Shown piece after piece: positions 55,621-64,000 of a stretch of 64,000 bases of DNA; the first letter of the stretch is position 1; every line of letters starts with the position of its first letter. Under the pieces are notes generated by a model. That model had not been told where the DNA came from, made no database searches, and was given only the letters and a program-made list of their open reading frames with translations. Source of the stretch: Burkholderia sp. MS389 (lineage in GTDB: Bacteria; Pseudomonadota; Gammaproteobacteria; Burkholderiales; Burkholderiaceae); assembly GCF_016899425.1 (NCBI RefSeq), contig NZ_CP045994.1, positions 2,108,001 through 2,172,000 on the forward strand, read 5' to 3'. The position numbers were made by a program, and so were the translations under genes.

Positions 55621-57762
55621 ATGCATCGCCTTGCGAAGTCGCTGTGTCTCGGGCTCGTCTGCGCCGGCCTGCTGTCGGCCTGCAATGACGACGACGTCCA
55701 GTCGACCACCCCGCCGTCGAATACCGCCGCGTTGTCGTTCCGCATGGATACCGGCGGCCAGATCAACGCGTTCTACCGGCAGGACAAGGTCGCCGCGCAC
55801 CTGCTGGTACGCTCGTCGACGAAGCCGCGCCTGCTCGTGGTCTTCCCCGCCGGCAACAGCGGCACCGGGCTGTGGTTCGACGACACCGCGCAGCCGGTGA
55901 ACTGGACCCTCGACACGCCGCCGTCCGCGCTGTCGGCCCCGGACGCACACGGCCGCCCGCTGTACGGCATCGGCGCCGACGTGTCGGTCGACACCGCTAC
56001 GCTGACGATCCGCCAGGGCGTGCTCAGCAACGTGCGCTTCCTGCGCGACTTCAACGGCGGCGCGACGATTCCGCAGCAGATCCTCACCGCGCCGACGGTC
56101 CAGGGCGGCACCGCGCAATGGCAACGCGACCGGCTCGACGGCGCGCCCGGCTATGCGCTGCGCATCACGCTGCGCGACGGCGGCAGCATCGCGCCGGCAG
56201 CGGGCGGCAAGCTCGTGCTGAACGCGCCGGCGGGCTCGCGCACGCTGAAGCTGCACATCGATGCGCTGTCGGGCGAGACGCCGCTGTCGCCGATCACGCA
56301 CGCGGACCTGTTCGCTCCGTCCGTGAATCCCGACCCGGTCAGCCAGAACGTGCTCGAATTCCTGAGCTTCAACGACAAGCTGCTGGCGGGCTCGTGGCAG
56401 TACGACACGTACTTCGGCCGCGACACGCTGATCTCGGTCCGCATGCTGATGCCCGTGCTCGAACCCGCGGCGATCGAGGCCGGGCTGTCGTCGGTGCTGA
56501 GCCGCCTGTCGGCCGACGGCAAGGTCGCGCACGAGGAAGGCATCGGCGAATTCGCGCTGATCGACAACCAGAAGAACGGGCGGCCGAACGACGCGACACC
56601 GACCTACGACTACAAGATGATCGACAGCGACTACCTGCTCGCGCCGATCGCGGCCGCGTGGCTGATCGACGATACGCGCGGCCAGGCGCGTGCGGCCGCG
56701 TATCTGGCGCAGCGCGGCAGCGACGGGCAAACCAACGGCAGCCGCCTCGTCGTCAATCTGCTGCACGTCGCGACGACCGCGCAGCCGTTCGCGCAGCAGC
56801 CGTCGGTCGCGAACCTGATTCACCTGCGGCCCGGCGAAATCGTCGGCAACTGGCGCGACAGTACCGACGGCCTCGGCGGCGGCGTGTACCCGTACGACGT
56901 GAACGCAGTGCTCGTACCGGCCGCGCTGCGCGCGGCGAACGCGTTCCTCGCCCGCGGCCTGCTCGATCCGTACCTCGACGCCGGGCAACGCGCGACGCTC
57001 GCCAACACGGCGAACGAAGCGGCCACGTGGGAAACGCAGGCGCCGCCGCTGTTCCAGGTCAGCGTGCCGGCCGCGCAGGCGGCCACCGACGTGTCGGCCT
57101 ATGCGCCGTCCGCCGGGGTGCCGGCCGGCGCCGCGCCCAATGCGCCGCTGGCCTTCTATGCGCTCTCGCTCGACCAGCAGGGCAACCCGATCCCGGTGAT
57201 GAATTCGGACGGCGGCTTCGCGCTGCTGTTCGGCGCGCCGCCGGACGATCAGCTCCAGCGGATCGTGACCGACGTCACGCGGCCGTTCCCGACCGGCCTC
57301 GTGACCGATGCCGGGATGCTGATCGCGAACCCCGCGTATGCGAACCCGTCGCTGTGGCCGAAGTTCACGAGTTCCGCGTATCACGGCACGGTGATCTGGT
57401 CGTGGCAGCAGGCGATGTGGGTGGCCGGGCTCGATCGCCAGCTGGCGCGCCAGGACCTGTCGGCCGCGACCCGCACGCTGCTCACGCAGGCGCGGCAGAC
57501 GATCTGGCAGGTAATCTCGAACGGACGCGACATGCGCACGTCGGAAATGTGGACGTGGTCCTACGTGAACGGCAAGTACCAGACCGACGCATTCGGCACG
57601 CGCAGCGCCGATGCGACCGAAGCCAACGCGGCGCAGCTCTGGAGTACGACGTATCTCGCGATCCGCGATCCGCAGCAGCGCGCGGGCAAGTACTGGTGGC
57701 AAGCCTCCCAGCCGATGCAGGACGGGCAGCCGAAGCAGGCGACGGCGGTGGCGTCGCGCTAG
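55621..57762 (+). CDS. Large secreted lipoprotein, six-hairpin-glycosidase-like
   Basis: The 713-residue product starts at ATG 55621 with AGGAGG upstream. The lipoprotein signal is MHRLAKSLCLGLVCAGLLSA followed by C (Cys21). After a beta-rich N-terminal part, the segment LLAGSWQYDTYFGRDTLISV and later GLGGGVYPYDVNAVLVPAAL, SSAYHGTVIWSWQQAMWVAG look like the alpha/alpha toroid of glycan-acting enzymes (glycogen-debranching or trehalase-like). The acidic residues in YFGRDT and VAHEEGIGEF are catalytic candidates. The substrate is unknown, and an enzymatic role is inferred. Confidence 0.65.
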   Translation: MHRLAKSLCLGLVCAGLLSACNDDDVQSTTPPSNTAALSFRMDTGGQINAFYRQDKVAAHLLVRSSTKPRLLVVFPAGNSGTGLWFDDTAQPVNWTLDTPPSALSAPDAHGRPLYGIGADVSVDTATLTIRQGVLSNVRFLRDFNGGATIPQQILTAPTVQGGTAQWQRDRLDGAPGYALRITLRDGGSIAPAAGGKLVLNAPAGSRTLKLHIDALSGETPLSPITHADLFAPSVNPDPVSQNVLEFLSFNDKLLAGSWQYDTYFGRDTLISVRMLMPVLEPAAIEAGLSSVLSRLSADGKVAHEEGIGEFALIDNQKNGRPNDATPTYDYKMIDSDYLLAPIAAAWLIDDTRGQARAAAYLAQRGSDGQTNGSRLVVNLLHVATTAQPFAQQPSVANLIHLRPGEIVGNWRDSTDGLGGGVYPYDVNAVLVPAALRAANAFLARGLLDPYLDAGQRATLANTANEAATWETQAPPLFQVSVPAAQAATDVSAYAPSAGVPAGAAPNAPLAFYALSLDQQGNPIPVMNSDGGFALLFGAPPDDQLQRIVTDVTRPFPTGLVTDAGMLIANPAYANPSLWPKFTSSAYHGTVIWSWQQAMWVAGLDRQLARQDLSAATRTLLTQARQTIWQVISNGRDMRTSEMWTWSYVNGKYQTDAFGTRSADATEANAAQLWSTTYLAIRDPQQRAGKYWWQASQPMQDGQPKQATAVASR

Positions 57763-57789
57763 CGCGCGGCCGGCACCGGCCTGCAAAAG

Positions 57790-57815
57790 CCCCGGCGGCG
57801 CGCCCGCCGCCGGGG
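57790..57815. terminator. Strong convergent terminator
   Basis: CCCCGGCGGCG (57790-57800) pairs with CGCCGCCGGGG (57805-57815), an 11-bp GC stem with a 4-base loop. Read leftward it is followed by CTTTTGC. It lies between the convergent lipoprotein and GGDEF genes and serves both. Confidence 0.8.
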
Positions 57816-57832
57816 TGTCGGTGCCATGCGGA

Positions 57833-59233
57833 TCATCGCGACACCACGCGGTTGCGCCCTTCCCGCTTCGCCTGATAAAGCCGCTCGTCGACCGCCCGCA
57901 GCAGCGCATCGACCGTGCCGCCGTCGACGCCGTATTGCGCGACGCCGACGCTGACCGTCACCTGCACGCGCTTGAAGTCCAGCCCGAACGGCGCACTCGC
58001 GATCGACGAACGTACGCGCTCGGCCGTCATCCGCGCGCCTTCGAGCGGCATCTCGGGCAAGAGCGCCATGAATTCCTCGCCGCCGACCCGTGCGAGCGCG
58101 CCCGCCGGCCGGATCGCCTCGAGGCACTGGCGCACGACGCCGCGCAGCACCTCGTCGCCGATCTGGTGCCCGTAGGCATCGTTGATGTTCTTGAAATTGT
58201 CGAGATCGAGCGCGAGCAGGCAGAACGGCGTGCCGTCGCGCTCGGCCCGCACGATTTCGCGCTCGACCTGCGCGATGAACTGCCGGCGGTTCGACGCGCC
58301 CGTCATCGGGTCGGTCGCGGCCATGTACTCGAGCTTCTGGTTCGTACGCCGCAGCTCCTGCAGCGCGCTTTCGGTGCGCGCCATCGATTCCGACAGCCGG
58401 CTCATCAGGTCTTCCTGGCTGTAGATCGCCGAGAACGAGCGCGTCGTCTGCAGCGCCTGCACGACACCGTAGCTCAGCAGGAAGAACCCGCCCGCGAAGA
58501 TCGCGTGCGCGAGCCACCACATGTGATTCCACGGCTTGCCGAGGATGAACGCGAGCGACGACAGCGCGAACGCCATGATCGACACGCCGTAGATCACCAT
58601 CAGCGGCGAGCGGATCCGTCGTGCGAGCAGCAGGCACACGTTCAGCAGCGAGAACACCAGCGCGCCGCCTTCCATCGACAGCCGCGTGCCGAGCGCGCCC
58701 GCGACCGGCGAATACGCGATGTACGCGACGGCCACGTTGACGAGCAGGAAGAACACGATCCACGGCAGCCACGTGCGCACGCTCGTGCGCTTGTCGAGCC
58801 GGTCGGGCGGCCGCGAATACGACAGCAGCCCCGTGAGCAGCAGCGCCGACATCACGAACCGCGACGCGGGCCCGTACAGCAGGAACAGCCAGATATTGTG
58901 GTGCGCCATCCCGGTGAACGCGCCGTGCAGCGCGTAGATCATCGCGAAGCCGAGAAAGCCGAGCGTCAGCCAGCGCAGCAGCGGCTCGCCGGACGACCGG
59001 TAACACACCCACGTCACGTAGGTGACGAACGCGCCTTCGATCGTCGCCGCCGCGATCGCGATTTCATGGAAGGCGTGGTTCTCGAACACGACGCTCCGGT
59101 CGCTGAAGAACCACAGATAGGCAATCAGATAGGCCGGCAACAACGCGAATCCGACCAGCAGGCATTTCGCGTAGAGCCTGGCGGCCGCGCTGACGACGCG
59201 CGGCGGTTCCCCGGCTGCATAGGTCGTACTCAT
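57833..59233 (-). CDS. Multi-pass membrane diguanylate cyclase
   Basis: The 466-residue product has about eight hydrophobic segments within residues 20-265 forming an MHYT/MASE-like membrane sensor (LVGFALLPAYLIAYLWFF, MSALLLTGLLSYS, ALVFSLLNVCLLLARR). A short coiled coil and a GGDEF domain follow with VGGEEFMALLPE (about 383). The I-site position reads RPAG rather than RxxD, so feedback inhibition may be lost. It makes c-di-GMP at the inner membrane. It is transcribed toward the lipoprotein gene. Confidence 0.92.
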   Translation of the reverse strand: MSTTYAAGEPPRVVSAAARLYAKCLLVGFALLPAYLIAYLWFFSDRSVVFENHAFHEIAIAAATIEGAFVTYVTWVCYRSSGEPLLRWLTLGFLGFAMIYALHGAFTGMAHHNIWLFLLYGPASRFVMSALLLTGLLSYSRPPDRLDKRTSVRTWLPWIVFFLLVNVAVAYIAYSPVAGALGTRLSMEGGALVFSLLNVCLLLARRIRSPLMVIYGVSIMAFALSSLAFILGKPWNHMWWLAHAIFAGGFFLLSYGVVQALQTTRSFSAIYSQEDLMSRLSESMARTESALQELRRTNQKLEYMAATDPMTGASNRRQFIAQVEREIVRAERDGTPFCLLALDLDNFKNINDAYGHQIGDEVLRGVVRQCLEAIRPAGALARVGGEEFMALLPEMPLEGARMTAERVRSSIASAPFGLDFKRVQVTVSVGVAQYGVDGGTVDALLRAVDERLYQAKREGRNRVVSR

Positions 59234-59498
59234 TCGGTCCCCGGTCGGTCTGCTGCGTTGGCTGGAATCTTCCCGGGACGGATCGCGCCCCCACGCGCGA
59301 TCTGGCCCATCATGCCGAAAGGCAAATGTCAGAGCAAGTATAGGAGGGGTAATTCGTTTGACAAGTCAGGGGAAACGGCATTGCCGGGTGCATGCCTTTT
59401 GTTTCTCCATCATTGCGAATGGCGCATCGGTCGCGCCGATTCGCTGCGGCGGGGTGCGGTGGCGCCGAAGCGCGACCGCGGCCGCCGCCGGTCAAAGA

Positions 59499-60677
59499 TC
59501 AGAGGATTTCAAACAGGCCGGCCGCGCCCTGCCCGCCGCCGATGCACATCGTGACGACCACGTACTTCACGCCGCGCCGCTTGCCCTCGATCAGCGCATG
59601 GCCGGTCAGGCGCGCGCCCGACACGCCGTACGGATGGCCGACCGCGATCGCGCCGCCGTTCACGTTCAGGCGGTCCTCAGGAATCCCGAGCGTGTCGCGG
59701 CAGTACAGCACCTGCACCGCGAACGCCTCGTTCAGTTCCCACAGGCCGATGTCGTCGACTGTCAGCCCGGCCTGCTTCAGCAGCTTGGGCACAGCGAACA
59801 CCGGGCCGATGCCCATTTCGTCCGGCTCGCAGCCAGCCACCGCGAAGCCGCGGAACGCGCCCAGCGGCTGCAGCCCTTCGCGCTGCGCGGCCTTGGCGCT
59901 CATCACGACGCATGCCGACGCGCCATCCGAGAACTGGCTCGCATTGCCCGCGGTGATCACGCCGCCCGGCACGGCCGAACGGATCTTCGACACGCCTTCG
60001 AGCGTCGTGTCGGGGCGGATGCCTTCGTCGACCGAGACCGTCACTTCCTGCGTGAACAGGCGGCCCGTCGCCTTGTCGGCGATGCCCGCGAGCACGGTGA
60101 TCGGCACGATCTCGTCGCGAAAACGCCCGGCTTCCTGCGCGGCCGCGGCCCGCAGTTGCGACTGCACGCCGTACGCGTCCTGGCGCTCCTTCGAGATCCC
60201 GTAGCGCTTCGCGACGTTCTCGGCGGTCTGCAGCATGTTCCAGTAGATCTCGGGCTTGTGCTGGACGAGCCAGCCTTCCTGGACCATGTGCCGGTTCATC
60301 TCGTTCTGCACGCACGAGATCGACTCGACGCCGCCGGCCACGTAGATCTCGCCTTCGCCCGCGATGATCCGCTGCGCGGCCAGCGCGATGGTCTGCAGCC
60401 CGGACGAACAGAAACGGTTCACCGTCATCCCCGGCACGCTCACCGGCAACCCGGCGCGCAGCGCGATCTGCCGCGCGATGTTCGCGCCGGTCGCGCCTTC
60501 GGGGTTCGCGCAGCCCATGATCACGTCCTCGACGCGCGCCGGATCGAGCTTCGCGCGCTCGAGCGCGGCCGCGACCACGTGGCCGCCGAGCGTCGCGCCG
60601 TGCGTCATGTTGAAGGCGCCGCGCCAGGATTTCGCGAGCGGCGTGCGGGCGGTCGATACGATTACGGCTTCGGTCAT
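59499..60677 (-). CDS. Acetyl-CoA C-acyltransferase (thiolase)
   Basis: The 392-residue enzyme has the nucleophilic Cys in [11 protein letters not shown] (about 90), [16 protein letters not shown] motif [16 protein letters not shown], and the acid/base Cys in [16 protein letters not shown]. It performs the last step of beta-oxidation, splitting 3-ketoacyl-CoA with CoA. It runs with pncA and the FadB-like gene, so a fatty acid or aromatic side-chain degradation operon is likely. Chain-length preference is unknown. Confidence 0.94.
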   Translation of the reverse strand: MTEAVIVSTARTPLAKSWRGAFNMTHGATLGGHVVAAALERAKLDPARVEDVIMGCANPEGATGANIARQIALRAGLPVSVPGMTVNRFCSSGLQTIALAAQRIIAGEGEIYVAGGVESISCVQNEMNRHMVQEGWLVQHKPEIYWNMLQTAENVAKRYGISKERQDAYGVQSQLRAAAAQEAGRFRDEIVPITVLAGIADKATGRLFTQEVTVSVDEGIRPDTTLEGVSKIRSAVPGGVITAGNASQFSDGASACVVMSAKAAQREGLQPLGAFRGFAVAGCEPDEMGIGPVFAVPKLLKQAGLTVDDIGLWELNEAFAVQVLYCRDTLGIPEDRLNVNGGAIAVGHPYGVSGARLTGHALIEGKRRGVKYVVVTMCIGGGQGAAGLFEIL

Positions 60678-60716
60678 GCGAGTCTCCTTCGGTCCTGCTT
60701 CATGTTGGGGTCTGCG

Positions 60717-61349
60717 CTACGCCGCCGGGCGCGCGCTGGCGGACGTCGCATGCACGACGCCCGCTGCCTGCATCTGCTGCCATGCGTGCGCGAGCGACCC
60801 GTTCAGGTCGATCGCGCGGCACGCATCGTTGATCACCGCGGCTTCGAAACCGGCCGCGCGCGCATCGAGCGCCGACCACGCGACGCAATAGTCGGTCGCG
60901 AGCCCGCAGCACCACACGCGCTTCGCGCCGAGTTCGCGCAGATAGCCCGCGAGCCCCGTGCGCGTCGTGCGGTCGGCTTCGACGAACGCGGAATAGCTGT
61001 CGACCTGCGCGTCGCCCCCCTTGCGGATCACGAGCCGCGCATGCGGGATGTCGAGGTCGCGATGCAGCGCCGCGCCGTCGGTGTCCTGCACGCAGTGCAC
61101 GGGCCACAGCACCTGCTCGCCGTACGGCAGCGCGAGCGTCGAGAACGGCTCGCGGCCCGGATGGTTCGCCGCGAACGACACGTGCTCGCGCGGGTGCCAG
61201 TCCTGCGTGAGCACGACCTGGTCGAAGCGTTGCGCGAGCGCGTTGATCACGGGCACGACCGCATCGCCGTCGGGCACCGCGAGCGCGCCGCCCGGCATGA
61301 AGTCGTATTGCACGTCGATCACGAGCAGGACGTCGTCGGTGCGTTTCAT
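60717..61349 (-). CDS. pncA: Nicotinamidase
   Basis: The 210-residue enzyme converts nicotinamide to nicotinate for NAD salvage. The catalytic triad is Asp12 (LLVIDVQYDFMPGG), Lys in LVIRKGGDAQ (about 112) and Cys in GLATDYCVAWSA (about 156). The metal site is in TQDWHPREHVSFA. Start ATG 61349 is family-consistent, since the longer frame overlaps the next gene. It lies between two beta-oxidation genes, in the same direction. Confidence 0.94.
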   Translation of the reverse strand: MKRTDDVLLVIDVQYDFMPGGALAVPDGDAVVPVINALAQRFDQVVLTQDWHPREHVSFAANHPGREPFSTLALPYGEQVLWPVHCVQDTDGAALHRDLDIPHARLVIRKGGDAQVDSYSAFVEADRTTRTGLAGYLRELGAKRVWCCGLATDYCVAWSALDARAAGFEAAVINDACRAIDLNGSLAHAWQQMQAAGVVHATSASARPAA

Positions 61350-61393
61350 TGCGTGTCTCCAGACAGGATCGGTCGCGCCGCGATGCGGCGGCG

Positions 61394-63478
61394 TCAGCCG
61401 TTGAACCCGCGGCCGGCCTTCGCCCGTTCCGCGATCGACGGCGCGAGCTGCCATGCGTCACCGTTCGGCGCGGCCGCATAGCGGCGAATCGCGCGCTCGA
61501 CGTTGTAGAGGCCGACCATGTCCGCGTACAGCATCGGGCCGCCGCGCCACAGCGGGAAGCCATACCCGGTCAGGTAGACCATGTCGATATCGGACGCCTT
61601 CGACGCGATCTTCTCTTCGAGGATCTTCGCGCCTTCGTTGACGAGCGCGAACACCAGCCGCTCGACGATCTCGTCGTCGCCGATCTTGCGCCGCTCGACG
61701 CCGCGCTCCTTCGAGTACGCGACGATCATCTCGTCGACGAGCGACGACGGCTTCGCCTTGCGGTCGCCCGGCACGTAGTCGTACCAGCCGGCGCCCGTCT
61801 TCTGGCCGAAGCGGCCCTGTTCGCACAGGCGGTCGGCGATCTTCGAATAGTGCAGATCGGGCTGCTCGACGTAACGGCGCTTGCGGATCGCCCAGCCGAT
61901 GTCGTTGCCGGCGAGGTCGCTCATCCGGAACGGCCCCATCGCGAAGCCGAACTTCTCGATCGCGCGATCGACCTGCGCGGGCAGCGCGCCTTCCTCGAGC
62001 ATGAACAGCGCCTGGCGGATGTACTGCTCGATCATCCGGTTGCCGATGAAGCCGTCGCACACGCCCGACACGACCGCCGTCTTGCGGATCTTCTTCGCCA
62101 CCGCCATCACGGTCGCGAGCACATCCTTCGCGGTCTGCGCGCCGCGCACGACCTCGAGCAGCTTCATCACGTTCGCCGGGCTGAAGAAGTGCATGCCGAC
62201 GACGTCCTGCGGGCGCTTCGTGAACGCCGCGATCTTGTCGACGTCGAGCGTCGACGTGTTCGACGCGAGGATCGCGCCCGGCTTCGCGACTTCGTCGAGC
62301 TTCTTGAACACCTGCTCCTTCACGCCGAGTTCCTCGAACACCGCTTCGACGATCAGGTCGGCGTCCTTCAGGTCGTCGTAGGACAGCGTCGGCGTGATCA
62401 GCGCGATGCGTGCGTCGAGCTTCTCCTGCGTGAGCTTGCCCTTCTTCACCTGCGCGTCGTAGTTCTTGCGGATCGTCGCGAGGCCGCGCTCGAGCGCATC
62501 CTGCTTCGTCTCGAGCAGCGTGACCGGCAGCCCCGCGTTGATGAAGTTCATCGCGATCCCGCCGCCCATCGTGCCCGCGCCGATCACGCCGACCCGGCGG
62601 ATCTCGCGCAGCGGCGTATCGGCCGGCACGTCGGGAATCTTGCTCGCCGCCCGTTCGCCGAAGAACGCATGGCGCAGCGCGCGGCTTTCCGGCGTCATCA
62701 TCAGCGCGACGAAACCCTCGCGCTCGGCGATGCTGCCTTTGTCGAAGCCGTTCAGCACGCCGGCCTCGATCGCGTCGATGCACTTGTGCGGCGCGGGGAA
62801 ATTCGGCGCGGCGGCCCGCGCGGAATTGCGCGCGAACTGGATGAAGCCCGCCGCGTTCTCGTGGACGATCTTGCGATCGCGGACGCGCGGATGCGGGCCG
62901 TTCTGCGCGCCGACCTTGCGCGCGAACGCGACGGCCGCGTCGAGCAAGTCGCCGTCGGCCATTTCGTCGAACAGCCCGCTCGTCGCGAGTTGCTCCGACG
63001 GCACCGGCGCGCCCGACACGATCATGTTCAGCGCGGTTTCGAGGCCGACCGCGCGCGGCAGGCGTTGCGTGCCGCCCGCGCCCGGCAGCAGCCCGAGCTT
63101 CACTTCGGGCAGTGCGACCTGCGCGCCGGGCGCGGCGATGCGGTAGTGCGCGCCGAGCGCAAGCTCCAGCCCGCCGCCCATCACGACGCTGTGCAGCGCC
63201 GCGACGACCGGCTTCGCGCTTGCCTCCACCGCGCGGATCACGGTGTGCAGCGTCGGCTCCTGCAGCGCCTTCGGCGTATTGAATTCGGTGATGTCGGCGC
63301 CACCCGAGAACGCGCGACCCGCGCCGGTCAGCACGATGGCCGTGACCGACGGCTCCTGCGCGGCGCGATCGAGCGCGTCCATGACGCCCTGGCGGGTCGA
63401 CAGGCCGAGCCCGTTGACGGGCGGATTGTTGAGCGTGATGACGGCCACGCCGTCGCGAGTCGAGTAATCCACTGCCAT
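61394..63478 (-). CDS. Bifunctional enoyl-CoA hydratase/3-hydroxyacyl-CoA dehydrogenase (FadB/FadJ-like)
   Basis: In the 694-residue product residues 1-200 are the crotonase domain (TGAGRAFSGGADITEF oxyanion loop, VVMGGGLELALGAHYRIA, PEVKLGLLPGAGGTQRLPRA). From about 295 the NAD-binding dehydrogenase follows (RVGVIGAGTMGGGIAMNFIN), with the catalytic His in VVGMHFFSPANVMKLLEVV. It catalyses the two middle steps of beta-oxidation. Start ATG 63478 was chosen over an open frame to 63583. It probably pairs with the thiolase at 59499-60677. Confidence 0.95.
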   Translation of the reverse strand: MAVDYSTRDGVAVITLNNPPVNGLGLSTRQGVMDALDRAAQEPSVTAIVLTGAGRAFSGGADITEFNTPKALQEPTLHTVIRAVEASAKPVVAALHSVVMGGGLELALGAHYRIAAPGAQVALPEVKLGLLPGAGGTQRLPRAVGLETALNMIVSGAPVPSEQLATSGLFDEMADGDLLDAAVAFARKVGAQNGPHPRVRDRKIVHENAAGFIQFARNSARAAAPNFPAPHKCIDAIEAGVLNGFDKGSIAEREGFVALMMTPESRALRHAFFGERAASKIPDVPADTPLREIRRVGVIGAGTMGGGIAMNFINAGLPVTLLETKQDALERGLATIRKNYDAQVKKGKLTQEKLDARIALITPTLSYDDLKDADLIVEAVFEELGVKEQVFKKLDEVAKPGAILASNTSTLDVDKIAAFTKRPQDVVGMHFFSPANVMKLLEVVRGAQTAKDVLATVMAVAKKIRKTAVVSGVCDGFIGNRMIEQYIRQALFMLEEGALPAQVDRAIEKFGFAMGPFRMSDLAGNDIGWAIRKRRYVEQPDLHYSKIADRLCEQGRFGQKTGAGWYDYVPGDRKAKPSSLVDEMIVAYSKERGVERRKIGDDEIVERLVFALVNEGAKILEEKIASKASDIDMVYLTGYGFPLWRGGPMLYADMVGLYNVERAIRRYAAAPNGDAWQLAPSIAERAKAGRGFNG

Positions 63479-63679
63479 CTGCCTGCCTCCATGCATCGCG
63501 CGCCGGATTGGCTGCGCTTCATTGTGCGCGGTCGAACGGCCGCATGTCCGAATGAACGCAGGCAGCATACAACGAAAAAGCACGGTCGTTCAATTTGAAT
63601 TTCGCTCCCGATCCGGGGACGGATCGGGGGATCGCATCGGGACCGAATCGCGGGCCGGCGGCGGCCCGGACGCGAAGGC

Positions 63680-64000
63680 TTACGGCGCGCACACCGCCGT
63701 CGGCAACACGTAATCGCGGAACGTCTCGCGCAGCTTCAGCTTCTGCAGCTTGCCGGTCGCGGTGTGCGGCAGCGATTCGACGAACACGACGTCGTCGGGA
63801 ATCCACCATTTCGCGACCTTGCCCTCGTAGAACGCGAGCAGCGCGTCGCGGCTCAGGTTCGCGCCTTCGCGCGGCACCACGACGAGCAGCGGCCGCTCGG
63901 TCCATTTCGGGTGCGCGCACGCGATGCACGCGGCTTCGGCCACCCCGGGATGCGCGATCGCGACGTTCTCGATGTCGATCGAGCTGATCCACTCGCCGCC
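63680..64000 (-). CDS. Acyl-CoA ligase, C-terminal end (runs off the window)
   Basis: 106 residues are visible, entering at [20 protein letters not shown] and ending [16 protein letters not shown] is the A8-A9 hinge of AMP-forming ligases, and [12 protein letters not shown] holds the A10 catalytic Lys (usually PRTATGKIQK). Such enzymes activate fatty or aryl acids to CoA thioesters. It would feed the downstream FadB-like and thiolase enzymes. The gap 63479-63679 shows no gene. Confidence 0.88.
   Translation of the reverse strand, partial: GGEWISSIDIENVAIAHPGVAEAACIACAHPKWTERPLLVVVPREGANLSRDALLAFYEGKVAKWWIPDDVVFVESLPHTATGKLQKLKLRETFRDYVLPTAVCAP

Noticed and set aside
55450..57909. 819-codon open frame on the minus strand opposite the large lipoprotein gene
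   Set aside because: Arg/Gly-rich composition without family motifs. It is the usual antisense shadow of a high-GC gene, and the plus-strand gene has a lipobox, RBS and promoter.
59358..61481. 707-codon open frame opposite thiolase and pncA
   Set aside because: It spans two well-defined genes and shows no motif or RBS.
61349..63598. 749-codon open frame on the plus strand opposite the FadB-like gene
   Set aside because: Antisense shadow rich in Arg, Asp and Val. The minus-strand gene has all catalytic motifs.

Overview
The window is a high-GC beta-proteobacterial chromosome, almost certainly Burkholderia and probably the B. cepacia complex, judging from codon use, the housekeeping gene set and the gene families. 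It carries one large prophage. No rRNA, tRNA or CRISPR array was seen.

Layout. 1-9.7 kb is core chromosome: the start of an MscS-type channel gene, a Rap1a/Tai protein, an ankyrin protein, then tatD-holB-tmk-mltG on the minus strand, ygfZ and an NRDE gene on the plus strand, a GNAT acetyltransferase, an alpha/beta hydrolase, a PaaI-type thioesterase and a Dabb-domain gene. 9.67-52.98 kb is a 43-kb prophage bounded by a 58-bp direct repeat (56/58 identical) that covers the first ten codons and ribosome binding site of the Dabb gene. 53.0-64 kb is chromosome again: a relic integrase end from an earlier prophage at the same site, two GGDEF proteins, a large secreted lipoprotein, a thiolase, pncA, a fused enoyl-CoA hydratase/3-hydroxyacyl-CoA dehydrogenase and the end of an acyl-CoA ligase.

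Prophage organisation. Left arm (plus strand): tyrosine integrase, two unknown cargo genes (one with a zinc ribbon and a possible PD-(D/E)XK core), an SRAP (YedK/HMCES-type) gene cut by an IS5-family element with a CTAG duplication, two small unknown genes, and a type VI secretion cassette (PAAR, DUF4123 chaperone, probable co-chaperone, Tox-REase-5 toxin, Imm52-like immunity protein). Then, leftward, a D12-class adenine methylase, a lysis cassette, P2-type contractile tail genes D-X-U-T-E'/E-FII-FI, tail fibre genes, baseplate I-J-W-V, and a lambda-type head module (connector, capsid, decoration protein, ClpP-like protease, portal, gpW, terminase). A rightward lipoprotein cargo gene separates the late block from the leftward early block (zinc-finger protein, VapE/Toprim primase, small proteins, CII-like and Cro-like regulators).

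The control region has a CI-like repressor without a peptidase domain, five TTAGG-N4-CCTAA operators over two good sigma-70 promoters, and a near-perfect LexA box in front of a gene running against cI. This suggests SOS induction through an antirepressor. The rightward early operon includes a ParB-like protein, followed by an AlpA-type regulator. Next to attR is a leftward three-gene operon that looks like an MqsR/MqsA toxin-antitoxin pair plus a YbjN-like (secretion-chaperone fold) protein.

The most unexpected signal is an 11-bp near-palindrome, AAAGTTRCTTT, present at least 11 times exactly (plus 2 near matches) across the whole prophage, inside and between genes. I did not see it in the flanking chromosome.
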